Under the pieces are notes generated by a model. It made no database searches. It saw only the letters and a list, made by a program, of their open reading frames with translations, and was not told the origin of the DNA. Shown here in pieces: positions 46,783 through 57,790 of a stretch of DNA of 64,000 nt. The position numbers and the translations under genes are program-made. Position 1 is the first letter of the stretch, and each line of letters begins with the position of its first letter. Origin of the DNA: Mastigias papua (Eukaryota; Cnidaria; Scyphozoa; Rhizostomeae; Mastigiidae); NCBI GenBank assembly GCA_964019165.1, contig OZ025287.1, forward strand, positions 5,440,844 to 5,504,843. Direction: 5' to 3'.

Positions 46783-47242
46783 TAAAGTTTTGAACCTTTT
46801 TTACTTCAGTACCTCAAGTGCAAGGTTCGTGAGCTTCGTGCAACACTGTTATACGTTTTCGTAGTAGAATTTTTATATTATCATTTTCTACTTGGTACCA
46901 AAAGGAAAGTTCCATAAAAGCAGTTTGCTTGACTGAATATGTATCAGATTAACAGTCGATGCCACCTGTTCAATATCAATTACGACATTTACCGTTAAAT
47001 TCAGACCTTTTCAGCTCGGGTTCTTTCCTTTAACCGTTAACCCAGTTGGGGCAGTAAGTGTCTAGTTGGGTACTCTGACCCAAATACCCCTTCATATGGG
47101 TAGTAAAAAGAATCATACTTTATCAGTGAATCTGGTTTAAAAATACAGTTAGAATGAGGGGTCATACTCCCTCATACGACAAAAATTGACCAAGTTATGC
47201 CCAAATTACCACATAATCGCATTCTGGGCCCACTGTACTGTA

Positions 47243-47887
47243 GTTCAACAACAAGTTGTTGCACCACAAACAAGCCAACAAGTGGCTACAATATCAAATG
47301 TAGAATCTTACCTCCCTAAGCTCTATCTCCCAAGATACGCAGGCGACCCAAAACGGTGGCAAGAATTCTGGGATGCATTTGGGGTTGTTGATGGGAATCA
47401 GAACATCCCTCCCGTAAATAAATTTAGATATTTGAGAGCACTCTTAGAGGGGAGAGCTGCGGCAGCAATTTCAGGCATTCAAACTACGGACGCGAACTAC
47501 ACCGTCGCTGTGACGCTTCTCAAGGAAAGATTTGCCCAAAAGCAGATTGTTGTGAATGCACATATCGAAGCCCTAACGAATCTCCAAACTGTACAGTCTG
47601 ATAAAGATGTCAAAGGCCTTAGAAACCTTGTTGATAAGATCGATACTAACGTAAGAAGCCTAGAGACACTAGGATACGATTTGAAACAATATGGAGCTTT
47701 TCTCAACCCAATGATAATGGGGAAATTGCCAGAGCAAATACGGTTAGTCGTTACCAAAGAAATCAGAAATGAGGAATGGGAGCTCAATAAGATTCTGGAC
47801 ATAATTAAAAAGGAACTTAAAGCAAGAGAGCAATGTGCACATATAAATTTCCAAAAGCGTTGCAGATGGCAGACAGAACAAGAATAA
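47243..47887 (+). pseudogene. BEL-1 gag, central part (DUF1759)
   Basis: From the insertion junction the frame reads VQQQVVAPQTSQQ, then the DUF1759 core: YLPKLYLPRYAGDPKRWQEF, FRYLRALLEGRAAAAISG, VTLLKERFAQKQIVVNAHIE, and MIMGKLPEQIRLVVTKEI. It stops at 47885-47887; zinc knuckles follow in another frame. The upstream Met at 47186 is inside the nested element and is not a native start. Confidence 0.88.
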
Positions 47888-47909
47888 CCTACCTACAACA
47901 GCATCATTT

Positions 47910-48143
47910 TTGAGTAATGACACCAAAGTCACATGCAGCTATTGCAAGGACCATCACCTCTCAGCAAAATGCAACATAGTGACAGATCCGATCAGACGAA
48001 AGCAAATGCTATCTAAGCAAGGGAGGTGCTTCGTTTGCCTTAGAAAATGGCACCGTTCTGTGGAATGTAAAAGCAATATATATTGCTTCCTTTGTAAACA
48101 AAGACACCATACAGCCATTTGCGAATATTCAAAACCTGCATGA
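47910..48143 (+). pseudogene. BEL-1 gag zinc knuckles
   Basis: A 77-residue frame with CSYCKDHHLSAKC, CFVCLRKWHRSVEC and CFLCKQRHHTAIC, the triple Cys/His arrangement at the end of BEL gag. It stops at 48141-48143. The expected aspartic protease (DSGS motif) does not follow; only ~180 bp separate this from the pol segment at 48,326, against about 500 bp or more in a standard BEL. Confidence 0.85.
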
Positions 48144-48325
48144 GATGAAACAGGTACTCTTCAAACGTTTGAAGTTGTACAATTCTGCGTTAGAAGTCCT
48201 TATAATGATCTTAGCGTTTATGTTAGCGCGTACGTTGTGCCCCGTTATCAGAGCAAGCTATTAACATTGCTGTCAATCAATATCCTCATCTGGCTGGCCT
48301 AGGGCTAGCTGACTATCTCGCAAAA

Positions 48326-49983
48326 ATGAATGAAGAATTGAATTGCGAAATTTTAGTAGGAGCAAATTTCTATTGGCAATTTTTGTCTGGCAAATGCATA
48401 AAGGCATACGAAGGTCCAATTGCTATGGAATCAATACTGGGCTGGATATTATCAGGTCCAGTTGATAATGGTTCAACCGTGGAATCAACCCATGTAAACA
48501 TTGCGGAAACTCATGTACTGAGACTTAAATCTATGTCAGAGATAGAAGAAACTTCTCTTAAAGCACAAGTTTCTAAGTTTTGGGAGCTTGAATCTATTGG
48601 AATTCAGAAGCTAGAAAACACAGTGTACGAGTTGTTTGAAGATGAAATATCATTTGAATCGGGTAGATACGAAGTCAAACTCCCATGGAAGCCATATCAC
48701 TCAATGCTCCCAGACAACTACCAATTATGTAGAAAGCGCTTAAAGGGTACATTCGACAGGGTGTGCAGAGATCCTACTCTGCTTCAGGAGTATGATTCAA
48801 TTATTAGAGACCAGGAAGATCGAGGAATTATTGAGAGAGTAGCATCCAGTAGCAATGCAATAGTTGGAAAGATAACATATTTACCTCATCATCCTATAAT
48901 TCGCAAAGATAAAAGTACTACAAAGGTTCGGATCTTGTATGATGCTTCGGCCAAGGATAGTGAGGGAACTTCACTGAACAAATGTCTCTATACAGGACCT
49001 TGTTTGTTGAAAACAGTCAATGAAATTTTGACTCGTTTCAGATTATATCCAATTGCATTAAGTGCAGAATAGAGAAAGCATTCCTGACGACTTCGATTTG
49101 GCAAGGTGACAGAGATGCCTTGAGATTCTTATGGGTGGACAATATAAATTCATTGTCACCTCAAGAAATAACCTATAGATTTAAGAGAGTTGATTTTGGA
49201 GTGTCATGCAGCCCTTTCTTACTGAATGCTACCTTGAAACGACACATAGAACAATTCATGATAGAAATTCCTGAAGTGTGCACTACAATCTTGAACAGTC
49301 TCTATGCAGATGACATGAATACAGGTAACTACACTGTAGAAGAAGTGATGAATTTGTACGAATCATCAAAGGAAATAATGAAGAAAGGTGGCTTTAATCT
49401 TAGAAAATGGATTTCAAACTCTCAAGAAGTCTCATCCTATATAAATGGGCGAGAATCTAAATCGCAAGCCTCTAAAGTATCTTCAGTGATTTCTGAAGAT
49501 GATCAGTCATTTGCAAAAACGGCCATACCGAATAGTCATGACACTGATACTGAGGATTTCAAAATTCTTGGTATGAAATGGGACGTTGAATGGGACAGAA
49601 TAACATTCAGTATACGTCAATTAGCGGAAACATCAAATGGAAGGACAGTTACACAGCGTAATGTCTTGAGTCTTACAGCAAAGATCTATGATCCATTAGG
49701 CATGATTTCTCCCGTTACCATAATGCTGAAAGTGTTTTTGCAAAGATTGTTCGGCAGAAAGATTGGATGGGATGAAATCTTACCAGATGAGTTGAAAGCT
49801 ACATGGGAGAGATTGATTGAATTTTTAATGAAAGCTCCTGAAATTTCCTTCCCAAGATTCTACTTCGGAGAGGTCAAGATGAAGCCATTATCCATTGAAC
49901 TCGTAGGGTTTTGCGATAGCTCAGAAGAAGCCTACGCTGCCTGTGTGTATGCAAAAATTACCGTGAATGGAAGACAGATGTGA
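48326..49983 (+). pseudogene. BEL-1 reverse transcriptase
   Basis: Frame 48326-49072 begins in the pre-RT region (CEILVGANFYWQF, ILGWILSGPV), then YHSMLPDNYQLCRKRL and KVRILYDASAKD. A one-base deletion near 49068 shifts the frame before the IEKAFL motif A. The next frame (49120-49983) has FGVSCSPFLLN (residues ~26-36), the catalytic LYADDMN (about 61-67), ILGMKWD, and YDPLGMISPVTIMLK, ending in FCDSSEEAYAACVYA, the start of RNase H. It ends by a frameshift at about 49981. Confidence 0.9.
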
Positions 49984-50370
49984 ATCTAGTAATGTCTAAG
50001 ACAAGAGTTGCGCCACTGAATAAACCAACCATTCCTCGGCTAGAGTTGTTATCTGCTCTCGTTCTTGCAAGACTTATCAGCTCAGTTCAGACTATGCTAA
50101 CTCCACTCTGTAAAACTACTGTAGTCAGGTGCTTTACAGACTCAATCACAGCAATGTACTGGATAAAGGGGGAGGAAAAGGAATGGAAAACGTTTGTTGA
50201 AAATCGAGTACAAGGGATTAGAAGTCTCGTACCGAAAGAAAAATGGAATCATTGTCTAGGACTTTAAAATCCAGCTGATATTGCGACTCGAAGCAGCAAT
50301 CCAGTAAAACTTTCAGAAAATTATCGCTGGTTCAAAGGACCAGAGCAATGAAAATGAATGGCCAGAAAGA
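49980..50370 (+). pseudogene. BEL-1 RNase H / connection region
   Basis: SKTRVAPLNKPTIPRLELLS, then VVRCFTDSITAMYWIKGEEK and FVENRVQGIRSLVP, the RNase H-like part of BEL pol (Asp in TDS). A stop near 50264 is followed in a shifted frame by NPADIATRSSNP and WFKGPEQ. Two lesions. Confidence 0.85.
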
Positions 50371-50373
50371 CAC

Positions 50374-51807
50374 ATGACCGATCTCCCTGAAGATTGCTTA
50401 AAGGAAGTGAAATCAACATGCAAGGGAAGCACAAACATGACGCTATTGATCGAAACTGGAACTCAAATGAACATATCTAAGATACTTGATGCTACCAGAT
50501 TCAGCAGTTATATGAAACTCTTGAGGGTTACTGCTTATATCCTGCGATTCGTCAAGAACTGTAAAGGCAGATGTATGAATACAAAGGAGCTGACAGAAGA
50601 ATTAGATGAAGCAGAAATAGTTTGGATCCGAGATATGCAGGCGCAAATAGACAAGAAGAAATTAAGCAATGTAGAAAAACACCTTGATACATTTATTGAT
50701 AAAGATAAAATTATTCGCTGCCAAGGGCACCGTAAGAATTCATGCCTAACTTTTGAAACAAGACATCCAATACCTCTTCCTAGAGAACACCATATAACAT
50801 CACTGATCATATGGGAATATCACAAAAATGTCTTGCATAATGGAACGAATCAGACTTTACAAGAACTGAGAACCAGATTTTGGGTGATCAAGGGTAGACA
50901 GCTTGTAAAGAAGACGATTTATAAATGCAAGTTATGCAAAAAATTACAAGGATTGTCGTATGGAATGCCGCAGCGAAGTCAGCTACCAGGATTTCGAGTG
51001 GAAGATAAGCATCCCTTTACAACGGTCGGAATCGACTTTGCAGGGCCTCTATATGTAAAGAATTCGTCTGGTACCAGCCAGAAGGTGTATGTAGCTCTGT
51101 TTACTAGCGGTATCTCTCGAGCAGTGCACCTCGAACTTGTATCTCATCTCAATGTTGAGTCGTTTCTTCTTTGCTTTAAAAGGTTTATTGGTCGTCGTGG
51201 AATGCCCGAAGTCATTGTCATAGACAACGCGAAAACCTTTACAGCATTTTCGAAAGCATTGAAAGGAATTTTAAGGTCTTCAGACACACAAGTCTATCTT
51301 GCACAAAAAGGAGTGAAATGGCTATTCAACTTAGCCAAGGCACCTTGATGGGGTGGCTTCTATGAAAGATTGATCAAAAGCACCAAGTTTTGCCTCAGAA
51401 AATGCATCGGAAAGGCGTCACTTTCAGTGGAAGAATTGCAGACGGTATTAATTGAAATAGAGTGTGTGTTAAATTCCCGTCCACTGACCTACCTTTACCC
51501 AGAAGGTTTGGATGAACCTCTCACGCCATCACACCTTCTTACAGGAAGAAGAAGTCTGCAGTTTCGAATACCAAGCAGAGATAATGAAGAAGATTGCAAC
51601 CAGGGTGACATTAAGTTGCGTCGTCGCGCTTTATTTCTAGGAAAATTGTTGAATCACTATCGAAGGCGCTGGAAATCGGAATACGTAGTTAATCTACGCG
51701 AGCAACACCGAATAGTAAAGCCCAGTAGAAACCCAATAAAGGTTAATGAAGGAGATATTGTTTTGATTGAAGGCGAAGGGCTGAAGAACCGCATCTTTGG
51801 AAAATAG
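50374..51807 (+). pseudogene. BEL-1 integrase and DUF5641 tail
   Basis: Frame 50374-51348 carries the H2C2 zinc site (HHITSLIIWEYH..., CKLCKK near residue 190) and the core: VGIDFAG (first Asp), VIDNAKTF (second Asp). A TGA at 51346-51348 replaces the Trp codon expected in APWWGGFYERL; the frame then continues (51370-51807) with GGFYERLI (Glu), NSRPLTYLYPEG and LTPSHLLTGRRS. It ends in a frameshift near 51790; the C-terminal tail continues at 51,808-52,064. Confidence 0.9.
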
Positions 51808-52064
51808 GAAAAATTCAGAGCCTCATTATAGGAGAGGACAACGTTGTGCGAGGGGCAAGATTGTTGCAAGCAAGCGGGACCACAAATGATAGACCGATTC
51901 AGAAACTCTATCCGTTGGAGGTTCAATCTGAAAACAGAGTTGCAGATTCAGCAACCACCTCAGAGGACAAGGAGAAGCAAGTACGACCGAAACGCAAGGC
52001 AGCAGCCATTGCAGAGGAATCATTCAAGGTTATTGACAAGTTCGAAAATGAACATATAGACTAA
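51808..52064 (+). pseudogene. BEL-1 pol C-terminal tail
   Basis: After a one-base shift the reading frame gives KIGKIQSLIIGEDNVVRGA, then IQKLYPLEVQSEN, SEDKEKQVRPKRKAAA and a stop at 52062-52064, 16 bp before the purine tract. This is the usual BEL terminus. Confidence 0.75.
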
Positions 52065-52080
52065 AGGGTTCTGACTGGTC

Positions 52081-52090
52081 AAGGGGGGAG
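52081..52090 (+). other. polypurine tract of BEL-1
   Basis: AAGGGGGGAG ends directly at the 3' LTR start; the plus-strand primer site. Confidence 0.9.
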
Positions 52091-52686
52091 TGTACGAAAT
52101 TGTGACCCCCAATGTTTTAGTTGCTTTAAATTATTTCCTTTGGCGTTTTTCTTTGTTTTTATTTGTTTTTGCTGCTGAGAGCCAACTGCGTGTACCAGTT
52201 GGCAATTAATCGCTTGATTCGACAAGAAGTAACCGATGGATGGGCGTATGTTTGACAATATGGAGAATCGTCGCTGAACTCTCAGAATAACCTCGCTAAT
52301 TTTGACATGGAACTCTTTTATATTTGAATGATTCGCTCTACAAATTAAAGCTCTTTATCGACGTCACAGACATTCAGGTGAACTCTTTCTATATTTGTTG
52401 TACATGGCTTTGGATATGCGTACGTTGCTGAGAATATGGACCTATTGATTATTATCTTCGAACACTTGATAGTGCTATCGTTGTTTGTTGTTTTGTTATA
52501 TTACACTTTTCAATTTGTTATTTAGATATACTTTATTGTTAATGAAATATTATACAGTCCTCAAAACTACGAATTAGAATCGTGGATCTATAAGAACCCC
52601 TACCGGGTGAATTCGAGAGAGCAAAATTCCTAACCTGGCGTGTAGGCCTTGCCTACGGACCCAGAACTTAGGCAGGAAATTGTACA
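52091..52686 (+). repeat. 3' LTR of BEL-1
   Basis: 596 bp; I found no difference from the 5' LTR. Followed by ATATG, the right target duplication. Confidence 0.95.
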
Positions 52687-52812
52687 ATATGTACGTTTAC
52701 AACGAGTCCTTTTCGTTAACAACACCAGGAATCTACTTTTTAACACGGGGGTTCGTTATTTAAAACTTGTTTGAATCTGTATACGCTGATACCTCTGTAG
52801 GTTAGTTGATGC

Positions 52813-53113
52813 TACAATCCTCGCCAAAATTATTGGAACACCTACTACATTGTCACAGAGTTTTGCTCCCCCTCCATCCCTCCCCCTGATACAATGTTGA
52901 AATATGACGAGATTGTTTTGCTTTGACAGTTCTTTTCGCTAATGACTGGTAGATGGTCACTTCCTACGTAAAAATCAACATTGTTCATGGGGGGGGGAAG
53001 GGGGAAGGGAAATAGGAACAGGAGAGTTATCCACTGGCAGTAAAACAGGAATAACGTTGTTCTCCTGGATGATTAAACCGTTGGTGTTCCAACTAATGTT
53101 GTCGAGGATTGTA
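52813..53113. mobile_element. Tc1/mariner-like MITE (family M1), 297 bp
   Basis: The element 52815-53111 has inverted ends CAATCCTCGCCAAAATTATT and CAATCCTCGACAACATTAGT, followed by GGAACACC, flanked by TA on both sides. The interior has CCCCTCCATCCCTCCCCC, ACAATGTTG, and a G-rich block, like the copies at 16.9 and 17.6 kb. It begins 123 bp beyond the BEL-1 right duplication. Confidence 0.8.
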
Positions 53114-55789
53114 GGCCAATCGAAGAGCTACAGTTGTACCACGTGATGGTATTAGTATGTGATGGTACGGCTTCCTTCTCTTGCGATCAAAAGTCTTTGT
53201 CTACTTAGAGGCATTCTAGGACTAGGCCTAATTATAGCTGTAGATATTGTCTTTCTATTGTCTTACCTTGGATACGGCTAAGTCAGCTTGATACGGGAAA
53301 TTCTACAGCATATAGATAAAAATAATTCAGTGACATGATCTAAATAATTACTGAATAATAAGATACAATTACTTCTGAGAATATGATATTAATGAACATA
53401 TTAAAACAGATGAAAATAGTTACAAGTAGAAGATAAAAAAATTAAGGGACATTGAAATTATTAATTATACGAGAAACAGATAAAAGTAATCATGTAAAGG
53501 ATAAATTAATTTCTGCATGCCATATTATTAATTCCAATACTACTAAAATTAATTCAAAGGGTGAGTTGTATTTAGACCAGAACGGACCCCATATACTTGA
53601 ATACTAAGGCGTTATTTTTCAATATCTTTTTTTCACTGAGATATTCCACTTTTGATGCATCCGCTATTCGGCTACAGTTAACTCTACCTTCGGCAACACG
53701 GCAATCTTCACTCGGCTCCTCCGTGCAGGTTCTTGTTATCGTCCCTCTCTTCAGGTCTCACTCTGCAGACTACTTCAACTTAAATCAACGTATATCAGTG
53801 TGGTGCTGCCACTCTGTGTGCTGGACATACCTCCGTCATCAATTGTTTAGGGAATGTTAGAAGAGCAGACTTTCGTGTACTCAACTAGAGGATAATATTG
53901 TCTGTAACCTGGCAGGTGAGTTCTTTTTTTCATCTTAAAGCATTTTACTTCGATTTGCCCTACAAACTATACACCATTTGATAGCTCTGGGTGAGTTGAG
54001 TTTGATGATACGGTCATTTACCACATAGCTGAAACTTTCGTGGAGTTATCGAGGGATAAGGGTAAGTGCCAGGGTTAGCGTTAGAGTTTAAATAGTACCA
54101 ATCATCAATATTTAGTAGATTCTACAACTATCACCGTGTTATCAATGAAACAGATCAAATTTCAACTTTTGAGATGATTTAAATGCTAACATTTGCCCTA
54201 ACCCTTGCCCCTATCCCTGGGCTATGTTTCTTAGCAATAGCTCGATAACTCCTCAAAAATCATAATTTTTTAGGTTAAGCCGTCTATTTCTAGGAGAAGT
54301 AAGATTCTGCAGTAGTGCCACTTCCATCGAGTCCTTCTTGTATTGGCATACCTTCAAAATTTCGAGGATTACTTTTACAAAAAGTCGTTGTACAGAGTAG
54401 GTGTAATTCCCTTTCATTAATTAAGTTAACCAATTGTTTGCTTGGAATTATCGGAAGACGTCGCTCATGTTTTGAAGCCGTTGAGCAGCGCCACAATATT
54501 AGTAAAGGATTAGCCGTAAGACTTCTATAGGCGTAAAACATTAAACATCTGAGTTTTCAATGTTTACCTAATGCCCCATGGAAAGGTCTGGAAATGTTTT
54601 ACTTTAATAAATTAGATCGCAACTTTGGATTGATTATTAAATCATAGAATAAGTAGATCTAGAGTTGCTTTTAGTTTGTTTGGTTGATCAGTGTTTTTCT
54701 GTTTTTACTCATTCTTGTTTGCTGTTTTTAGACTGTTTCAGCTTTGACAATGTTATGCTTACATTTTATGTTATTCTTCAATAGCTGTTTTTACTTATGC
54801 AGTGTACATTGTACGTAGGCTATTGGTAGAAATGAAAATCTGAATCTGAAATCTGACTCTCTGCAACTAATGGCAGTGGTGTAGCGTGCTTTCCATCACT
54901 GGGGAAGGTCTTAAGGCAATACTTTACTAAAATACAATACTAACTTTACAGACAATGATTTCCCGAAAGGACTCCCGTTTTGTGTTACTAAGGTACTACT
55001 TGATTAGTCACTTAGAGCTATGGATCATGGACAAATCTACACAAGGGTCCGTTTTTGTACATGGGGACAGATAATCTCTTAGTATGAAAAAGTAGCACCT
55101 ACCATGGCTGGGTCCGATGGAATAGGAAAGTTTTGAAATTTTGTCCTTTCGAATGGCGTAAAACCGTCCATTAAACTCCTACCGAATAAGTGTTAAAGCA
55201 TGTAGATTTATTTTCATTGTTCTAAATCTTGCAGATTTACTGACTAGGCTTCAGAGTTGGGGGAAGGGAGTAGCAACCCCTAAGCCTCACACCCCTACAC
55301 TCTATGTTCGTGATTAACGGTAGAAGTAATTGGGAATTTCAGCAACTGTGAGTAAATTAATGAGTAACTATTCACTGTGTGCAAATCGTTTTTCCACATA
55401 GAATGGTAAAGTATCTGCCAAATGGTGGTAGACTAAAAGTGTCTGCGATGCTGAGAGTGTCTGAGGTTACGTGATGAATCATCTTAAAAATTCCCCTTGA
55501 AACTTACTGTGCCCTTCTTACAAAGACTTCGCTATTCGATTCAAGCAAGACTTGCAGCTGTAAGTTAAATCAAATGGAATATGAAAGGTGTGACTTAATG
55601 GCTCCCCAGCCTATTTAACCAAGAAAATGCTCATATCAAAAACTCGCTTTCTGTTGTCACATAAAATCGAGGTAAACGCCATAATTCTTTGATTTAAGTG
55701 TCGGAATAGCTTTGAATGGCAGTCTATAATGTATTTCCTAATGTCAGAGATGTTACATAATTGCTTTTACCCTGCATTTAGACGGACTA
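53114..55789. other. no recognisable gene
   Basis: No coding similarity on either strand. A weak inverted repeat pairs GTTATCGAGGGATAAGGGTA (about 54045) with CCTTGCCCCTATCCC and AGCTCGATAACTCC (about 54204-54255), possibly an old foldback element. The frames at 53597-53860 and 54290-54541 are not recognised. Confidence 0.4.
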
Positions 55790-56165
55790 TGATCACTTCA
55801 TTTCTCGAGATGAATATGTACACGTTTTCTATGAGAAACCGGTTTATAAGAAACTTAGTACTAGGCAGTATGAAATTTGAAAAACTTCTTAAGCTAGCAA
55901 GAAGGAATTAAGGAACTTTTGAAATTTCTGTGCCATCTTTCACAGTTTCAAAATCACCGTTTTACTCCATATATTTAGCGGTGTCCACTACTGTATGTTT
56001 TTGTGCTTAAAAAAGGCAATATGCTTTATTTGCTCTACAAAAAACATTCATGTGCTTTTACTAATTTTTCGTTTTCACTACTATATTCTTCTGCAAATTA
56101 AGAAGCTTTTGGGAATTTTTAGATCTGAAATATGAACATTAATTAAGAAACACGTACTACTGGGC
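55790..56165. repeat. dispersed repeat, copy 2
   Basis: Direct diverged partner of 11,580-11,970, with the same order of landmarks (GGTTTATAAGAAAC, ACTAGGCAG, GTGCCATCTTTCACAGTTT, ACTGTATGTTTT, TTTTCGTTTTCACTAC, AATTAAGAAGC). No coding capacity. Confidence 0.65.
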
Positions 56166-56643
56166 TTTAAGTTAGCTCCTAAACAATAACAATTCCTTAT
56201 GGTATCGCCATGCCCTTCTGAACTAATCATAATTTTACCCAAGTGCTTCACGCCCAACTAAATGCTGCTTGATAGATACGCCGTGGTAACTTAAAGCCTA
56301 TTTAGGGTTTCAGTTTTGTGCTAAGTTTCCACCGTAATTTTTTCCCAAATTGATTTTGCTACTACTTGGGTCATTTGCTATGTCACTAACAACACTGCAT
56401 TATTGACCAGTTGTTTTGTAATCAAACATTTAATCTAATAGGGATTTTCTCTGTGTTTTGTCTAAATTGACCATGGTTTTTCTTCTGTTTCCTGTATTTC
56501 CGATAACCAACATCTTTGTGACATGCTGCTAGGTCATTCCATGCCAAGTAGACTAGGGGTTCCACATGGACCTTCTCAGATCGTCTTGAAACTTTGTGGT
56601 AATGTTAGCATATGGACGATAGGAACATTGCTAAAATTTCAGA
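56166..56643. other. no recognisable gene
   Basis: No coding similarity and no repeat noticed. Confidence 0.4.
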
Positions 56644-57673
56644 TACCGTATTTCCTCTAATATTCCCGCTGCGGGGTTAGCATTTCAACCTTAGAAAAAA
56701 GGCGGGATTATTAGAGAAGCGGGTATATTGGAGGGGCGGGATTACTTTTTCAATGCCTTGCAATAAAAAACGGCTCTCAAAACTGATCGTGGCAAATCAA
56801 AGTAAAAAGCACAATTTGATGAAGGTTCACAACCACAAAATTTTTCAGTAAAATAACAAAACCAATGCATTACATCTAGATTGTTCGTTTTAGTAAAGCC
56901 TGGTTTCCATTAAATCGTAGAACGATCGGGGACAGTCTGCGTCAGTCTGCGATCTCATCTTCCATTTTCCAACAGCGAAATATTTCCATAGATCGGCAAC
57001 TGTCTGCGATTTTCTGCGACCATGATCCTTTTCAAGCTCAAAAAGGCTATTTTTAATTTTAACCTGGCCCGAAACAGAGGGCGGGACTCAGATATTCTCT
57101 AATTGGCTAATCTGGTTCACGTGAGCAAAATTGAATAAAGGAACGTCTGCGATGATCGCAGACTGTCTGCGATGTGTTTTTCCATTAACTTGTTTTTGGA
57201 TCGGGAAGGATCGGGATAGTCGTAATGATCGGGAAAGTTGAACTTGATTGATCTTTCCCGACCATTACGATCTGTGATCGCAGACGGTCCAAGACAATCG
57301 TAAGGATCGCAAGCAAGTGTTTCCATTAAATCGGGAAGGATCGGGAGTACATCGAAGACAGACGCAGACTGTCCCCGATCGCTCTACGATTTAATGGAAA
57401 CCAGGCTTAACCGTGATCATGCCCGATAATATGACGCTAAGTTTTCATTTGAAGTTGGTACACGGTATTCGAAACGTAACATTGTACGTTCGAAGCAAAA
57501 AATTGAAAATTTTTACACAAGTGAATAAATTTATTCAAAAATAATTTATACAGCAATCCCGCGTGCGGGGTTACTGGGGAGGCAGGATTATTCTTTTAAA
57601 CTATGAAATAAAGGCGGGATTACTAGAGAGGCGGGAATAAAAGAGAGGAGGGAATATTAGAGCAAATACGGTA
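56644..57673. mobile_element. TA-flanked MITE (family M2), copy 2, split by another MITE
   Basis: The element 56646-57671 has ends CCGTATTTCCTCTAATATTC and, inverted, CCGTATTTGCTCTAATATTC, with TA on both sides. It shares GCGGGATTA-rich flanks with copy 1 at 35,634. Without the Harbinger MITE inside it is about 512 bp, close to the 483 bp of copy 1. Confidence 0.8.
56894..57410. mobile_element. PIF/Harbinger-like MITE nested in M2, 511 bp
   Basis: Element 56897-57407 with inverted ends AGCCTGGTTTCCATTAAATC, extending inward for about 45 bp with one mismatch, flanked by TAA (56894-56896 and 57408-57410). The interior repeats pieces of the end (TTTCCATTAA, GATCGGGA, GTCTGCGAT) several times. 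The 3-bp TAA duplication and AGCCTGGTTTCCAT ends fit PIF/Harbinger. Confidence 0.82.
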
Positions 57674-57790
57674 TAAATTTTTTTCTGGAAAAATGCAACT
57701 TTCCTTAATCCAAAATGATACTAATTTATGCCCCCCTCTAGGTTTCCTACTTCAGCCCATCACTTATGGTGGCATGAAGCTTCTTTAGGT

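Larger units (their letters stand above)
44126..47242. mobile_element. nested element, CACAGTGGGCCCAG ends, 5-bp target duplication
   Basis: Element 44131-47237 (3,107 bp) lies within BEL-1 gag. The left end is CACAGTGGGCCCAG; the right end read inverted is TACAGTGGGCCCAG, 13 of 14 identical. Further inside, GTGGTAATTTGG occurs at both ends. CTGTA is duplicated at 44126-44130 and 47238-47242. Deleting the element and one CTGTA rejoins the gag codons in frame (CCT GTA / GTT CAA). CAC-type ends and a 5-bp duplication fit Transib and RAG-like transposons; CACAGTG is also the RAG heptamer consensus, and ACAAAAATG lies 21 bp further in (44159-44167). No transposase is recognised, so it is non-autonomous or decayed, and other superfamilies are not excluded. 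Confidence 0.8.
43092..52691 (+). mobile_element. BEL/Pao LTR retrotransposon (BEL-1), full length
   Basis: Two 596-bp LTRs (43097-43692 and 52091-52686) look identical when read side by side. ATATG flanks both sides (43092-43096 and 52687-52691) as a 5-bp target duplication. Inside are a primer site, gag, RT, RNase H, integrase and a purine tract before the 3' LTR. Total 9,590 bp including a 3,107-bp nested element, so about 6.5 kb without it. The pol carries several frameshifts and nonsense codons, and the protease core seems missing. It is therefore disabled despite intact ends. Confidence 0.93.

Noticed and set aside
44131..47237. hAT assignment of the nested element from CAGTGGGCCC ends
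   Set aside because: Taking CAGTG as the end gives flanking 8-mers (CCTGTACA and TACTGTAG) that do not match; the 5-bp CTGTA solution fits ends and reading frame.
47186..47242. Met at 47,186 as the start of a BEL gag
   Set aside because: This Met is inside the nested element; the true gag continues from 44,130, as shown by the in-frame junction at the CTGTA duplication.
53990..54265. Telomere-like TTAGGG/CCCTAA words
   Set aside because: Only isolated variants within a weak inverted repeat; no tandem telomeric array.
54290..54541. Overlapping frames on both strands as a gene
   Set aside because: Neither resembles a known family; overlapping opposite frames of this length are expected by chance.
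57117..57326. Minus-strand 69-residue frame
   Set aside because: It lies entirely within the Harbinger MITE and reflects its internal repeats.
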